NCBI GenBank assembly: GCA_003230355.1
Contig: QIDD01000006.1
Span: 1-13,187 of the forward strand
Origin: Methanobacteriota archaeon
GTDB lineage: Archaea > Hydrothermarchaeota > Hydrothermarchaeia > Hydrothermarchaeales > SZUA-236
Reading direction: 5' to 3'
DNA: 13,187 bases
The position numbers and the translations under genes are program-made. The notes under the pieces were generated by a model. It was not told where the DNA came from. It saw only the letters and a program-made list of their open reading frames with translations, and ran no database searches. Of the stretch, positions 1 to 6,968 are shown piece after piece. Numbering within the stretch: position 1 is the stretch's first letter; the number at the start of each line of letters is the position of its first letter.

Positions 1-102
1 ATTTTCCCTGCTGCACATGAATAAGAAATATCCGAGCGCTGCTAAAGGTGTTGCAGCCACCGCCAAGACCATATAAAACAATTCAACTTCCTGCGTTATC
101 AT
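1..102 (-). CDS. N-terminal fragment of a small membrane protein (partial)
   Basis: An ATG at 102 opens a frame that stays open for 34 codons to the left window edge, starting MITQEVELFYMVLAVAA. Residues 8-30 are a continuous hydrophobic stretch (LFYMVLAVAATPLAALGYFLF) that reads as one membrane-spanning helix or an uncleaved signal anchor, with a Cys and a charged SREN tail after it. The gene leaves the window, so no family can be assigned. The upstream DNA is AT-rich with several TATA-like stretches, and no strong Shine-Dalgarno sequence is seen. It is divergent from the rubredoxin-like gene. The call rests on an open frame, a sensible start and a coherent hydrophobic segment. Confidence 0.45.
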   Translation of the reverse strand, partial: MITQEVELFYMVLAVAATPLAALGYFLFMCSREN

Positions 103-240
103 TTTATTCAATTATTATTATCAGCCTAAAAATACTTAATATCTCATTCAAATATAGTTGAAAAAAAATTAAATGTGAAACTCTTAACTTCTTCATTCAA
201 GATATGACACGCCTCCAAATACTCAATTTGGGAAAACCTA

Positions 241-260
241 TTTATCTATCGATCGATAAA
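241..260. promoter_or_regulatory. 20-bp near-perfect palindrome over the TATA region of the rubredoxin/molybdoenzyme operon
   Basis: The two 10-bp halves TTTATCTATC and GATCGATAAA are inverted copies with one mismatch, and they contain the perfect 12-bp palindrome TATCGATCGATA (247-258). TTTATCTA at 241 is TATA-like and lies about 26 bp before the likely transcript start for the ATG at 273. A symmetric site over a TATA box is a typical archaeal repressor position. The regulator is unknown, and AT-rich spacers do give palindromes by chance. Confidence 0.4.
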
Positions 261-272
261 GATAATTGGGAG

Positions 273-434
273 ATGAAGCTTTTGACTGAATGGAAATGCA
301 GCGACTGTGGATATTCGATGAGCGGTGACGCTCCGCCTGAGGTGTGTCCATCATGCCTGCATAAGTGCGAGTTTATCGACGTGACCTGTTACATACCAGA
401 GTGCAAGGAAGAGGGCAGAGACTACAGGCTATGA
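273..434 (+). CDS. Small rubredoxin-like protein
   Basis: A 53-residue protein with a rubredoxin-type metal knuckle pair: CSDCGY near the N-terminus and CPSC about 17 residues later, with the PPEVCPSC turn typical of rubredoxin-like domains. It should bind one Fe(Cys)4 or Zn(Cys)4 centre. Two further Cys (in TCYIPECKE) follow. A longer frame can be read from an ATG at 204, but that extension (IYLSIDKDN and so on) runs across a TATA-like box and a palindrome at 241-260, so the Met at 273, preceded directly by GGGAG, is preferred. The stop overlaps the next start as ATGA, implying translational coupling with the molybdoenzyme and a likely role as its electron-transfer partner. That role is inferred from context. 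A purely structural zinc knuckle is the alternative. Confidence 0.7.
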   Translation: MKLLTEWKCSDCGYSMSGDAPPEVCPSCLHKCEFIDVTCYIPECKEEGRDYRL

Positions 435-1018
435 TTGTAAGCCCTGACACGGAGCGGGAAAATAGGGTTCCGCCGGGCCAGCACCTGCTTGAGAGGTGGC
501 CGGTTCTTCATCACGGCTCGGTACCAGAGATTGATGAAAAAGCGTGGAAGTTTAAACTCTCAGGGCTTGTTGAAAGGGAGGCTGTTTTCACATTTGAAGA
601 GTTCATGGCGTTTCCTCGTGTCGATGTCATGTCAGACATTCATTGCGTAACAAGATGGAGCAGGCTGAATAACACCTGGGAGGGCGTGAGCACCAGCGGG
701 ATCAAAGACCGCGTCTCAATTCTCCCTGAGGCGAAATACGTGATGGTTCACGGCGCCCGCGGGTTTAGCACAAACCTTTTACTGGATGATTTCTTTTCCG
801 AAGACGTGCTTTTTGCTGTGAAACATGACGGCAAAGACTTGACCGCTGAGCATGGCGCGCCGGTGAGGCTAGTTGTGCCAAGACTTTATTTTTGGAAGAG
901 CGCGAAATGGGTTACAGGCGTTGAGTTCATGGCAGAGAACAGACCAGGATTCTGGGAATCAAAAGGCTATCACATGCACGGCGACCCTTGGAAGGAGGAG
1001 CGCTACAGCAGCCCTTAG
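431..1018 (+). CDS. Sulfite-oxidase-fold molybdopterin-dependent oxidoreductase
   Basis: A 195-residue protein of the oxidoreductase molybdopterin-binding family (COG2041; the cytoplasmic YuiH-like branch). The start is the ATG at 431, inside the stop of the rubredoxin-like gene (ATGA); a longer frame from 365 only shadows that gene. DIHCVTRWSRLNNTWEGVS (about residues 72-90) supplies the cysteine expected to ligate molybdenum, followed by the YVMVHGARGFSTNL and HGAPVRLVVPRLYFWKSAKWV signatures. There is no signal peptide, twin-arginine motif, haem domain or dimerisation domain, so it should be a soluble cytoplasmic enzyme that depends on a separate electron carrier. The coupled rubredoxin-like protein is the obvious candidate. 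The substrate is unknown: members of this fold act on sulfite, oxidised methionine and other compounds, and this short branch is poorly characterised. Confidence 0.88.
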   Translation: MIVSPDTERENRVPPGQHLLERWPVLHHGSVPEIDEKAWKFKLSGLVEREAVFTFEEFMAFPRVDVMSDIHCVTRWSRLNNTWEGVSTSGIKDRVSILPEAKYVMVHGARGFSTNLLLDDFFSEDVLFAVKHDGKDLTAEHGAPVRLVVPRLYFWKSAKWVTGVEFMAENRPGFWESKGYHMHGDPWKEERYSSP

Positions 1019-1039
1019 ATAAATATTTAAACTTGTGAT

Positions 1040-1047
1040 AAGGAGGT
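1040..1047 (+). promoter_or_regulatory. Strong Shine-Dalgarno (AAGGAGGT) of the lipoprotein gene
   Basis: AAGGAGGT lies 7 nt before the ATG at 1055 and fixes that start. AAATATTTAA at 1021-1030 is TATA-like but too close to give a transcript carrying this site by the usual 26-bp rule, so readthrough from the molybdoenzyme gene, which stops at 1018, is as likely. Confidence 0.7.
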
Positions 1048-1054
1048 TATTAAG

Positions 1055-1537
1055 ATGAAAAAACTAGCGTTGTTTGTGTTTATTATTGTGGCAGCCGCAG
1101 TCTTCAGTGGTTGCCTGGGTGGGACTGCTGATACGACGAAACAGACAATTAAAACAGACGATGGAGAGGTTAAGGTGAAAACTGAAACCAAAACCGACGG
1201 TGAAACCACAATCTATGAGCAAACATTCGAGTCAGATGAGGGTGAGCAGACCGTTGTAATCACCGGTTCAATGATGGGCAACACAGATGACTGGTGCCCG
1301 GAAGGCGGGGACTGGGATATGAAGTCCACCGGAGTAGGCGGAACTGCAACGGCGAGCATGAAGATCGACAAGCTCGTAACAAGTGGAAAATACGCCGGCC
1401 TCTGCCATGTAGTCTACACCGCTAAATCACCGGATGGAGAGATGAAAATTGATTACTGGTTTGATGAATCAGGCAATCACGGATTCTATGAGATGGATAT
1501 AAACGGGCAGAAAATCAGTCAGGAGTGGACGGGCTAG
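1055..1537 (+). CDS. Secreted lipoprotein of unknown function
   Basis: 160 residues. The N-terminus MKKLALFVFIIVAAAVFSGC is a classic lipoprotein signal (KK, hydrophobic core, lipobox FSGC with Cys20), so the mature protein is probably tethered to the outer face of the membrane. Residues 24-60 are rich in Thr, Lys, Asp and Glu, a flexible linker typical of archaeal surface lipoproteins. The rest (about 60-160) looks like a small beta-rich domain (ITGSMMGNTDDWCPEGG, then AGLCHVVYTAKSPDGEMKIDYWF) with two cysteines that could form a disulfide. I do not recognise the domain. It lies 36 bp after the molybdoenzyme and could be co-transcribed, but it also has its own strong ribosome-binding site. 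It converges with the degraded small gene on the other strand. Confidence 0.82.
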   Translation: MKKLALFVFIIVAAAVFSGCLGGTADTTKQTIKTDDGEVKVKTETKTDGETTIYEQTFESDEGEQTVVITGSMMGNTDDWCPEGGDWDMKSTGVGGTATASMKIDKLVTSGKYAGLCHVVYTAKSPDGEMKIDYWFDESGNHGFYEMDINGQKISQEWTG

Positions 1538-1555
1538 AGTCTTTTCCTGCCCCTT

Positions 1556-1779
1556 CTAATCGTGGACAAAGTTTTTAAGTCTTGATCGGATTTCCTCTGC
1601 CTCGGCGTAGAATCTATCCTTTGTCCACCCATCCTTTTTTATCCCAACTTCGATTTCAGAAACATGTTTTAATAGCTCAGCTCATCTAAAACTGCTTTGT
1701 ACTCGTTAGGCTGCAGTGTTTGCAAAAGACCATAATACCTCAAAACACTGCTAGTTTTTCTGATCACTCGTGAAAACAT
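1556..1779 (-). pseudogene. Small gene downstream of lon, frameshifted by a 5-bp duplication
   Basis: An ATG at 1779, inside the end of lon in another frame, opens a frame reading [20 protein letters not shown] and on to AVLDELSY, stopping at 1669. A second frame picks up at the same place and reads ELLKHVSEIEVGIKKDGW, then TKDRFYAEAEEIRSRLKN and FVHD, stopping at 1556. At the junction the plus strand carries AGCTC twice in tandem (1674-1678 and 1679-1683). Removing one copy joins the frames as VLDELLKHVSE in a single 72-residue, helix-rich, charged protein. That is good evidence for a recent slippage or duplication that broke a small gene, or for an assembly or sequencing error. The family is not recognised. 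It overlaps lon by 29 bp, suggesting former co-translation with lon. The start is uncertain; the GTG at codon 5 is an alternative. Confidence 0.6.
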
Positions 1780-4090
1780 CGTTTAAGACGTCGCCAATGT
1801 TTTCAGCAAATTTGAAATGCATCTTCTTCTTTATATCTTCAGGGAGTTCAATGAGATCTTTTTCATTTCGCTTTGGAAGATAGACCGTGTCGATCCCTGC
1901 TCTGCGAGCGCCAAGCGCCTTTTCCTTAATACCTCCAACTGGGAGTACACGGCCTTTAAGCGTTATCTCACCGGTCATGGCAATGTCACTGCGCACGGGC
2001 TGATTTTTTAAAAGCGACACCAGTGCAGTTGTGATTGCAACCCCTGCTGATGGGCCGTCTTTAGGTATGGCACCGGCCGGAACATGGATATGGATGTCTT
2101 TTTTCGTAAAGGCAGACTCGTCGATTCCAAGCTCCTTTGCATGGGATTTCACATAGCTCAAGGCGGCCTGGGCTGATTCTTTCATCACATCTCCAAGCTG
2201 ACCTGTGAGGATCAGACCCTTCTTTCCCGGCATTACATTGGACTCGATGAAGAGGATCTCTCCGCCTGCGGGTGTCCAGGCAAGACCTGTTGAAACACCA
2301 GGGTTCATGGTCCGCTCTTTAACCTCTGAATAGTATTTACGCGGTCCGAGCACTTCTTCGATAACCCCTCTATCAACCTTTACGTGGTGGGCTTTGTCCT
2401 CAGCGATTTTGCAGGCAGCGTTTCTAAGAACAGTTGCGATCTCGCGCTCAAGACTGCGCACGCCTGCTTCACGGGTGTATTCTTCGAGAAGTATCGACAA
2501 GGCCTCGTCATCGAGCGTGACCTGACCCTTTGATAGGCCGTGTCGCTCCATCTGCCTGGGCAGAAGATGCCTTTTTGCAATAGTGAGTTTTTCCTCCTCT
2601 GTGTAGCCTGGGAAATCGATTATCTCCATTCTGTCCTTTAGCGCAGCTGGCACATTGTGCAGAGAGTTGGCTGTTGTTATGAAAAGCACCTTTGAAAGGT
2701 CAAATGGCACTTCAATGTAGTGGTCTGAAAAGCTGTTGTTCTGTTCAGGGTCAAGTACCTCAAGAAGCGCTGATGAGGGGTCGCCGCGGTAGTCATAGCC
2801 CAGCTTATCGATTTCGTCGAGCACGATTACTGGGTTGTTTGAGCCTGCTTTTTTTATGGCCTGTATGATTCGGCCCGGTAGCGCGCCTACATAGGTTCGC
2901 CTGTGGCCCCGTATCTCGGCTTCATCGCGTACGCCGCCAAGTGAGACCCTTGCGGTTTTACGCCCAAGCGCTTCTGCAACTGCCTTCGCAATCGAGGTTT
3001 TGCCAACACCAGGCGGGCCTACGAAACAGAGAATTGGTCCGCCCATATCTTTTTTGAGCTTTTTCACCGCAAGGTATTCAACGATTCTTTTCTTAGCTTT
3101 TTCAAGGCCGAAGTGACCCAAGTCAAGCGTCTTTTTGGCGCCGCCTATATCCTGGTTGTCCTCGGTACTTTTGCTCCAGGGCAGGTCAAGTAGCCATGAG
3201 AGGTAGGTTCGTGAAACCGTGTATTCTGCTGTGCTTGGCGGCATCTTTGAAAGTCGGCCAAGTTCTTTTAGCGCGGCTTCTTCAACTTCAGTAGGCATAT
3301 CGGCGGTTTTGATGGATTCTTCTAGCTCATCCATCTCGTCCACTTCACCTTCGTTTAGTTCTTCTTTTATTGCTTTGAGCTGTTGGCGCAGATAGTATTC
3401 ACGCTGGCTTTTATCCATCTCCTGGCTTACCTTGTTTGAGATGTCTTTTGTGAGTCCGATTCGATGGATCTCTTTGATCATGAGTGTTTCGATTTTTTCC
3501 AGCCGCTCGCTTATGTCAAGTGTTTCCAGGAGTTTTTGTTTATCCTCTTTTTCAATGCGCATGTTGGATGCTACGATGTCTGTGAGAAGTCCTGGGTCTG
3601 TGATTGTTTCAAATGAGTGAGCAGCTTCTTCCGGGAGTCCGAGTTCGGTGATTATCTGTTTTCCAAGCTCTTTTAGCTGGAATATCCTGTCTTCTGTTGC
3701 AGTGTCTTCAGGGGGTCGTGTCTCAACGAGTTCTGTGACTGTTGCCTTGAAATAGGGTTCTTTTTCTGTATATTCGTCGATTTTGACTCGTTTTTCGCCG
3801 TGGATTGCGAGCAGGGTCAAGTCTCTTTCGCGGACGGTTCGGATTTTTCGCGCGATCATTCCGGTTTTGTAGATGTTTTCCGGGTCTGCTACTCCGAGCC
3901 TTATGTCTTTTAGAGCTGTGATTATGATCTTGTCGCCTGGTTTTAGGTCTGCGATCAGTTTTTTCGAGCGCTTTTCACCGATGTTGAGTGTGAGCGTCAT
4001 TCCTGGGAATAGGATGTTGTCTTTCACCGGCAGGACCGGGTATGTTTCTTGTTTTTCGGCTTTTTTTTGTTTGCTTAATCCTGGTATCAT
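1751..4090 (-). CDS. lon: ATP-dependent Lon protease, LonA type
   Basis: A full-length 779-residue soluble Lon, close to the E. coli enzyme in length. In order: N-terminal LON substrate-binding domain (about 15-205, [14 protein letters not shown]), a coiled helical linker (about 205-310, [19 protein letters not shown]), AAA+ module with Walker A GPPGVGKT (358-365) and Walker B VIVLDEID (421-428), and C-terminal Ser-Lys protease domain with PKDGPSAG (catalytic Ser681) and GGIKEK (Lys722). It forms a hexamer that unfolds and degrades damaged or regulatory proteins. Most archaea instead carry membrane-anchored LonB, which lacks the LON domain and has membrane helices in the AAA+ module. This one has the bacterial architecture and no membrane segment, suggesting acquisition from bacteria. 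The start is ATG at 4090; AATTAAAC about 25 bp upstream is a TATA candidate. It is divergent from the prenyltransferase, with a small frameshifted gene overlapping its 3' end. Confidence 0.97.
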   Translation of the reverse strand: MIPGLSKQKKAEKQETYPVLPVKDNILFPGMTLTLNIGEKRSKKLIADLKPGDKIIITALKDIRLGVADPENIYKTGMIARKIRTVRERDLTLLAIHGEKRVKIDEYTEKEPYFKATVTELVETRPPEDTATEDRIFQLKELGKQIITELGLPEEAAHSFETITDPGLLTDIVASNMRIEKEDKQKLLETLDISERLEKIETLMIKEIHRIGLTKDISNKVSQEMDKSQREYYLRQQLKAIKEELNEGEVDEMDELEESIKTADMPTEVEEAALKELGRLSKMPPSTAEYTVSRTYLSWLLDLPWSKSTEDNQDIGGAKKTLDLGHFGLEKAKKRIVEYLAVKKLKKDMGGPILCFVGPPGVGKTSIAKAVAEALGRKTARVSLGGVRDEAEIRGHRRTYVGALPGRIIQAIKKAGSNNPVIVLDEIDKLGYDYRGDPSSALLEVLDPEQNNSFSDHYIEVPFDLSKVLFITTANSLHNVPAALKDRMEIIDFPGYTEEEKLTIAKRHLLPRQMERHGLSKGQVTLDDEALSILLEEYTREAGVRSLEREIATVLRNAACKIAEDKAHHVKVDRGVIEEVLGPRKYYSEVKERTMNPGVSTGLAWTPAGGEILFIESNVMPGKKGLILTGQLGDVMKESAQAALSYVKSHAKELGIDESAFTKKDIHIHVPAGAIPKDGPSAGVAITTALVSLLKNQPVRSDIAMTGEITLKGRVLPVGGIKEKALGARRAGIDTVYLPKRNEKDLIELPEDIKKKMHFKFAENIGDVLNDVFTSDQKN

Positions 4091-4206
4091 CTTTGCACCG
4101 CCATAAAAGTTTAATTACCTCTTGTAAGTAAAAGGACGTAACGATTGAAAAAAATATTGTTAAAAAAGGGGAGAAAAGATAAATGCAATAGACACAAAAA
4201 AAGGGC
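4091..4206. promoter_or_regulatory. Divergent promoter region between lon and the prenyltransferase
   Basis: This 116-bp AT-rich spacer separates two divergent starts. Reading left, the minus strand has a TATA-like TAATTAAAC around 4109-4117, about 26 bp from the lon ATG. Reading right, AGATAAAT around 4178-4185 lies about 26 bp from the ATG at 4207, which fits a near-leaderless transcript. No strong symmetric operator or heat-shock-type site is recognised. Confidence 0.4.
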
Positions 4207-5022
4207 ATGCGCAATTACATTACAATCCTGCGACCGCTCAACTGCATAATGGCAGCCTTCGCAGTACTAATCGGCGCCAAAATGGGAGGGCAGATCCAAT
4301 CATCCACAGCATACGCGATAGCTGCCACATTTCTCATCTGCGGAGCCGGAAACACAGCAAACGACTACTACGACTATAAAATTGACAAAATAAACAATCC
4401 AAACAGACCAATCCCAGCCGGAAAGATCACCCGCAAAGGAGCGCACGGATACGCGCTCACACTCTTTTTCATAGGAACAATACTCGCAACACAGATAAAC
4501 ATGCCCGCGCTCATGCTCGCAATCATAAACTCAATGGCACTCTACCTCTACGCAGCAACCATAAAACAAAGCGGCGGACTCACAAAAAACCTCACCGTAA
4601 GCTACCTCGTAGCATCACCCTTCCTCTTCGGCGGCCTAGCATCAGAAAACCCGTCGCCAACACTCTTCCTCGTATTCGTGGCATTTCTTGTAAACACAAG
4701 CCGTGAAATCGTAAAAGACATTGAAGACTTTGAAGGCGACAAAGACCACCTTGAAAGCCTGCCTGTAAAATATGGATTTCGACTCCCCGGCCTCCTGGCA
4801 GCGTTCTTTCTCGCTGTATCGATTCTACTCAGCATCGTGCCGGCAATAAGAAACAGCGTTTCAAGCCTTTACCTCCCATTTATCGGGGTTGCCGATCTCA
4901 TCCTCACAGGCTGCATAATCCTATTAGTCATCACTCCAAAGGATTCATCACCCCGGGTGCAGAGGTTGATAAAAAAAGCGATGATACTCGCATTACTTGG
5001 ATTTTTCATCGGAAGTTTTTAG
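4207..5022 (+). CDS. UbiA-family prenyltransferase, probable digeranylgeranylglyceryl phosphate synthase
   Basis: A 271-residue integral membrane protein with about eight or nine hydrophobic helices and both UbiA aspartate motifs: NDYYDYKIDKINNPNRPIPAG (residues 52-72) and REIVKDIEDFEGDKD (about 166-180). These bind Mg2+ and the prenyl diphosphate. In archaea this length and the NxxRPIPAG motif fit geranylgeranylglycerol-phosphate geranylgeranyltransferase, which adds the second C20 chain to make the archaeol core of membrane lipids. Other UbiA enzymes (quinone or haem side chains) are less likely given the archaeal setting, but a second UbiA paralogue cannot be excluded. The start is the ATG at 4207, with no strong Shine-Dalgarno. 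Its last 30 bp overlap the 3' end of the convergent LOG-family gene. Confidence 0.87.
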   Translation: MRNYITILRPLNCIMAAFAVLIGAKMGGQIQSSTAYAIAATFLICGAGNTANDYYDYKIDKINNPNRPIPAGKITRKGAHGYALTLFFIGTILATQINMPALMLAIINSMALYLYAATIKQSGGLTKNLTVSYLVASPFLFGGLASENPSPTLFLVFVAFLVNTSREIVKDIEDFEGDKDHLESLPVKYGFRLPGLLAAFFLAVSILLSIVPAIRNSVSSLYLPFIGVADLILTGCIILLVITPKDSSPRVQRLIKKAMILALLGFFIGSF

Positions 5023-5661
5023 CCTGCTATCTCTCTTGTAGTTGAGACAAAAATTCTCGCCGCCCGCTTTAAAATTTTCATGCGCCTTACTAATCACCTG
5101 CATTGCCTCAGAAACAGTCTTTGCAAAAAAGATCGGATCCATATCTACTTCACTGATAAGTCCAGAATTTAACGGCCACGCACGTATCCAATCGATAAAA
5201 TCAATCCACATATCTCCGAGCAGGATGATAGGGATGTTTTCCATATGCTTGACCTGGATGAGCTGCCATGTATAAAGGAACTCTAGAAGTGTTCCCACTC
5301 CGCCAGGCGCAACGACAACCACGTTTGAAAGCATCACAAAACTATCCAGCCTTCTGGAAAACTGGGAGAACTCTTTTTTAATGTCTAAATGGGCATTGGA
5401 TTCCTGCTCAGATGGAAGCGAGATGTTAAGACCGATGGAATGAGAATTATCATTAGTTCGTCCTTCGTGATGGCCTCTGTTCGCCGCTTCCATGAGCCCT
5501 GGCCCGCCGCCGGTGACAACATCTAATCCTGCCCTGGCAATCTGTCTGGAAAGCTCCTGCACAAGGGTATATGTGGGATGATTTTCGCCTATTCTTGCCG
5601 AGCCGAATATGCATACATGAAAGTGCTTTGGTGCAGCTTCTCGATGGTCAGTTTTTTTCAT
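4993..5661 (-). CDS. LOG-family (TIGR00730-type) Rossmann nucleotide-binding protein
   Basis: 222 residues. The N-terminus has a Rossmann strand (FHVCIFGSARIGENHP), then the two family signatures GGGPGLMEAANRG (51-63) and PGGVGTLLE (119-127). Characterised LOG proteins are nucleoside 5'-monophosphate phosphoribohydrolases, and the PGGxGTxxE motif carries the active-site glutamate, so hydrolysis of a purine or pyrimidine nucleotide to base plus ribose 5-phosphate is plausible. The substrate here is unknown and the older annotation 'lysine decarboxylase' should not be used. AAGGTG lies 5 nt before the ATG at 5661, supporting the start. It is downstream of cobT on the same strand (132-bp gap). 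The last residues (about 205-222) are polar and extend past the usual fold into the end of the prenyltransferase gene. Confidence 0.87.
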   Translation of the reverse strand: MKKTDHREAAPKHFHVCIFGSARIGENHPTYTLVQELSRQIARAGLDVVTGGGPGLMEAANRGHHEGRTNDNSHSIGLNISLPSEQESNAHLDIKKEFSQFSRRLDSFVMLSNVVVVAPGGVGTLLEFLYTWQLIQVKHMENIPIILLGDMWIDFIDWIRAWPLNSGLISEVDMDPIFFAKTVSEAMQVISKAHENFKAGGENFCLNYKRDSRLKTSDEKSK

Positions 5662-5793
5662 AAAAACACCTTTAGCTTATGCATCCGACTATATCATTTT
5701 AACTGGGAATACAGCTCTGTCGCCAAATAGATAGATGATTGCCTCAAGCCTGAAGAGATACCAATAATTATTTGCAGGAACAGACAGCGGCGA

Positions 5794-6852
5794 TTAAGCT
5801 GATTTTTCTGAGACGTTTGCATCTTCAAAAGTAGCCATTTCATCGAGGATTTTACATGCAGCCTCTGCGATTGAGATTGCCAGAGCCGCGCCAGAGCCCT
5901 CTCCAAGCCTGAGGTCCATGTTCAGTATTGGCTTGAGATTGAGGTGATTGAGGACTGCTTTGTGGCCTCGTTCAACTGAGAGATGGGATGCTATCAGATA
6001 ATCCTTGCACTGGGGTGCGATAAGACATGCGATAAGAGCGGCTGCTCCTGATATATAGCCGTCGATAACCACTGGGATTTTGTTTGCTGCAGCTCCGATT
6101 ATCACCCCTGTGATGCCGCCGATCTCAAAGCCGCCCACCTTCAACAAAACATCAAGCCCGTCTGAAGCATCTGGATTATTCATGCTTAAAGCTTTTTCAA
6201 TTACCCTTACTTTTCTTTCAAATGCACTGCTTTCGATTCCTGTGCCGCGGCCTGTGGCTTCAAAGGGTGAAATGCCTGTAACAACCGAGGTTATGGCGGC
6301 TGAAGCCGTGGTGTTTCCAATACCCATATCGCCTGTGCCCACAATGTCAAGTCCGTCCTCCGCCGCTTCCTCGACCACGCGGATCCCTGCTTCAACAGAT
6401 TTTATCGCCTGCTCACGTGTCATAGCAGATTGGCATGCCATATTCTTTGTTCCAAAACCGATTTTACGATTTACAAGCCGCGGGTCATCGTGCATGTCAC
6501 AGGCAATACCCATGTCCACAATTGTAACGCTTGCGCCAACGTGGCGTGCAAGAACATTTATCCCGGCTCCGCCGCTGAGGAAGTTAAAGACCATCTGAGA
6601 CGTTACCTCCCTTGGATACGCGCTCACACCTTCTTCAGTTACTCCGTGATCGCCCGCCATTGTGATAATAGTTTTTCTCTCAATTTTAGGCATTTCTTTG
6701 CCAGTGATCCCCGCGATTTTGATTGATAGAGCTTCAAGCATTCCAAGGCTGCCCGGTGGTTTTGTGAGATTGTTCTGTCTTGCCTGCGCCAAGCTCATGG
6801 CCGCGGTGTCGAGTGGTGTTATCTTTTCGATTGTCTTTTTAATCAGATCCAT
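5794..6852 (-). CDS. cobT: Nicotinate-nucleotide-dimethylbenzimidazole phosphoribosyltransferase, bacterial type
   Basis: 352 residues, the usual length for bacterial CobT. It transfers phosphoribose from nicotinate mononucleotide to the lower-ligand base (DMB or a related benzimidazole), giving the alpha-ribotide used to finish cobamides. Visible signatures: KPPGSLGMLE (31-40), AGDHGVTEEGVSAYP (66-80), FLSGGAGINVLA (91-102), GTGDMGIGNTT (172-182), the glycine-rich EIGGITGVIIGAAA, and LRLGEGSGAA with Glu318 matching the catalytic base (Glu317 in Salmonella). Many archaea use a different, short-conserved branch of COG2038, so this bacterial-like form is notable and may be transferred. The start is ATG at 6852; a TATA-like box on the minus strand lies about 26 bp upstream. 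No other cobamide gene is adjacent. It is divergent from a COG1497 regulator. Confidence 0.95.
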   Translation of the reverse strand: MDLIKKTIEKITPLDTAAMSLAQARQNNLTKPPGSLGMLEALSIKIAGITGKEMPKIERKTIITMAGDHGVTEEGVSAYPREVTSQMVFNFLSGGAGINVLARHVGASVTIVDMGIACDMHDDPRLVNRKIGFGTKNMACQSAMTREQAIKSVEAGIRVVEEAAEDGLDIVGTGDMGIGNTTASAAITSVVTGISPFEATGRGTGIESSAFERKVRVIEKALSMNNPDASDGLDVLLKVGGFEIGGITGVIIGAAANKIPVVIDGYISGAAALIACLIAPQCKDYLIASHLSVERGHKAVLNHLNLKPILNMDLRLGEGSGAALAISIAEAACKILDEMATFEDANVSEKSA

Positions 6853-6968
6853 GGGCTAAAGGATCCGGGGAGCTATAAAATTGTTTTCTCAAACAGGGTT
6901 TACAACTCATTCAACCATGCTTGATTCAATTCAAAAATTATTTATTCATCAGGGGTGATTTTCGGATT
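6853..6968. promoter_or_regulatory. Divergent cobT / regulator promoter with TATA box and GGTGAT ribosome-binding site
   Basis: TATAAAA at 6874-6880 can serve either direction: read leftward it is about 26 bp from the cobT ATG, and read rightward it gives a start near 6905 for the regulator. AGGGGTGAT at 6951-6959 matches the archaeal anti-Shine-Dalgarno (GGTGAT) and sits 9 nt before the GTG at 6969, which decides that start over the upstream TTG at 6921. TTATTTATT at 6938-6946 is another AT box. Confidence 0.5.

Noticed and set aside
5662..5793. In-frame open stretch after the cobT stop (about 34 codons, reading YWYLFRLEAIIYLFGDRAVF)
   Set aside because: It is short enough to occur by chance, has no start codon or ribosome-binding site, and CobT is already full length.
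6080..6726. Long plus-strand frames inside cobT
   Set aside because: They are antisense shadows of a clearly coding gene, with low-complexity Pro/Ser/Thr translation and no family resemblance.
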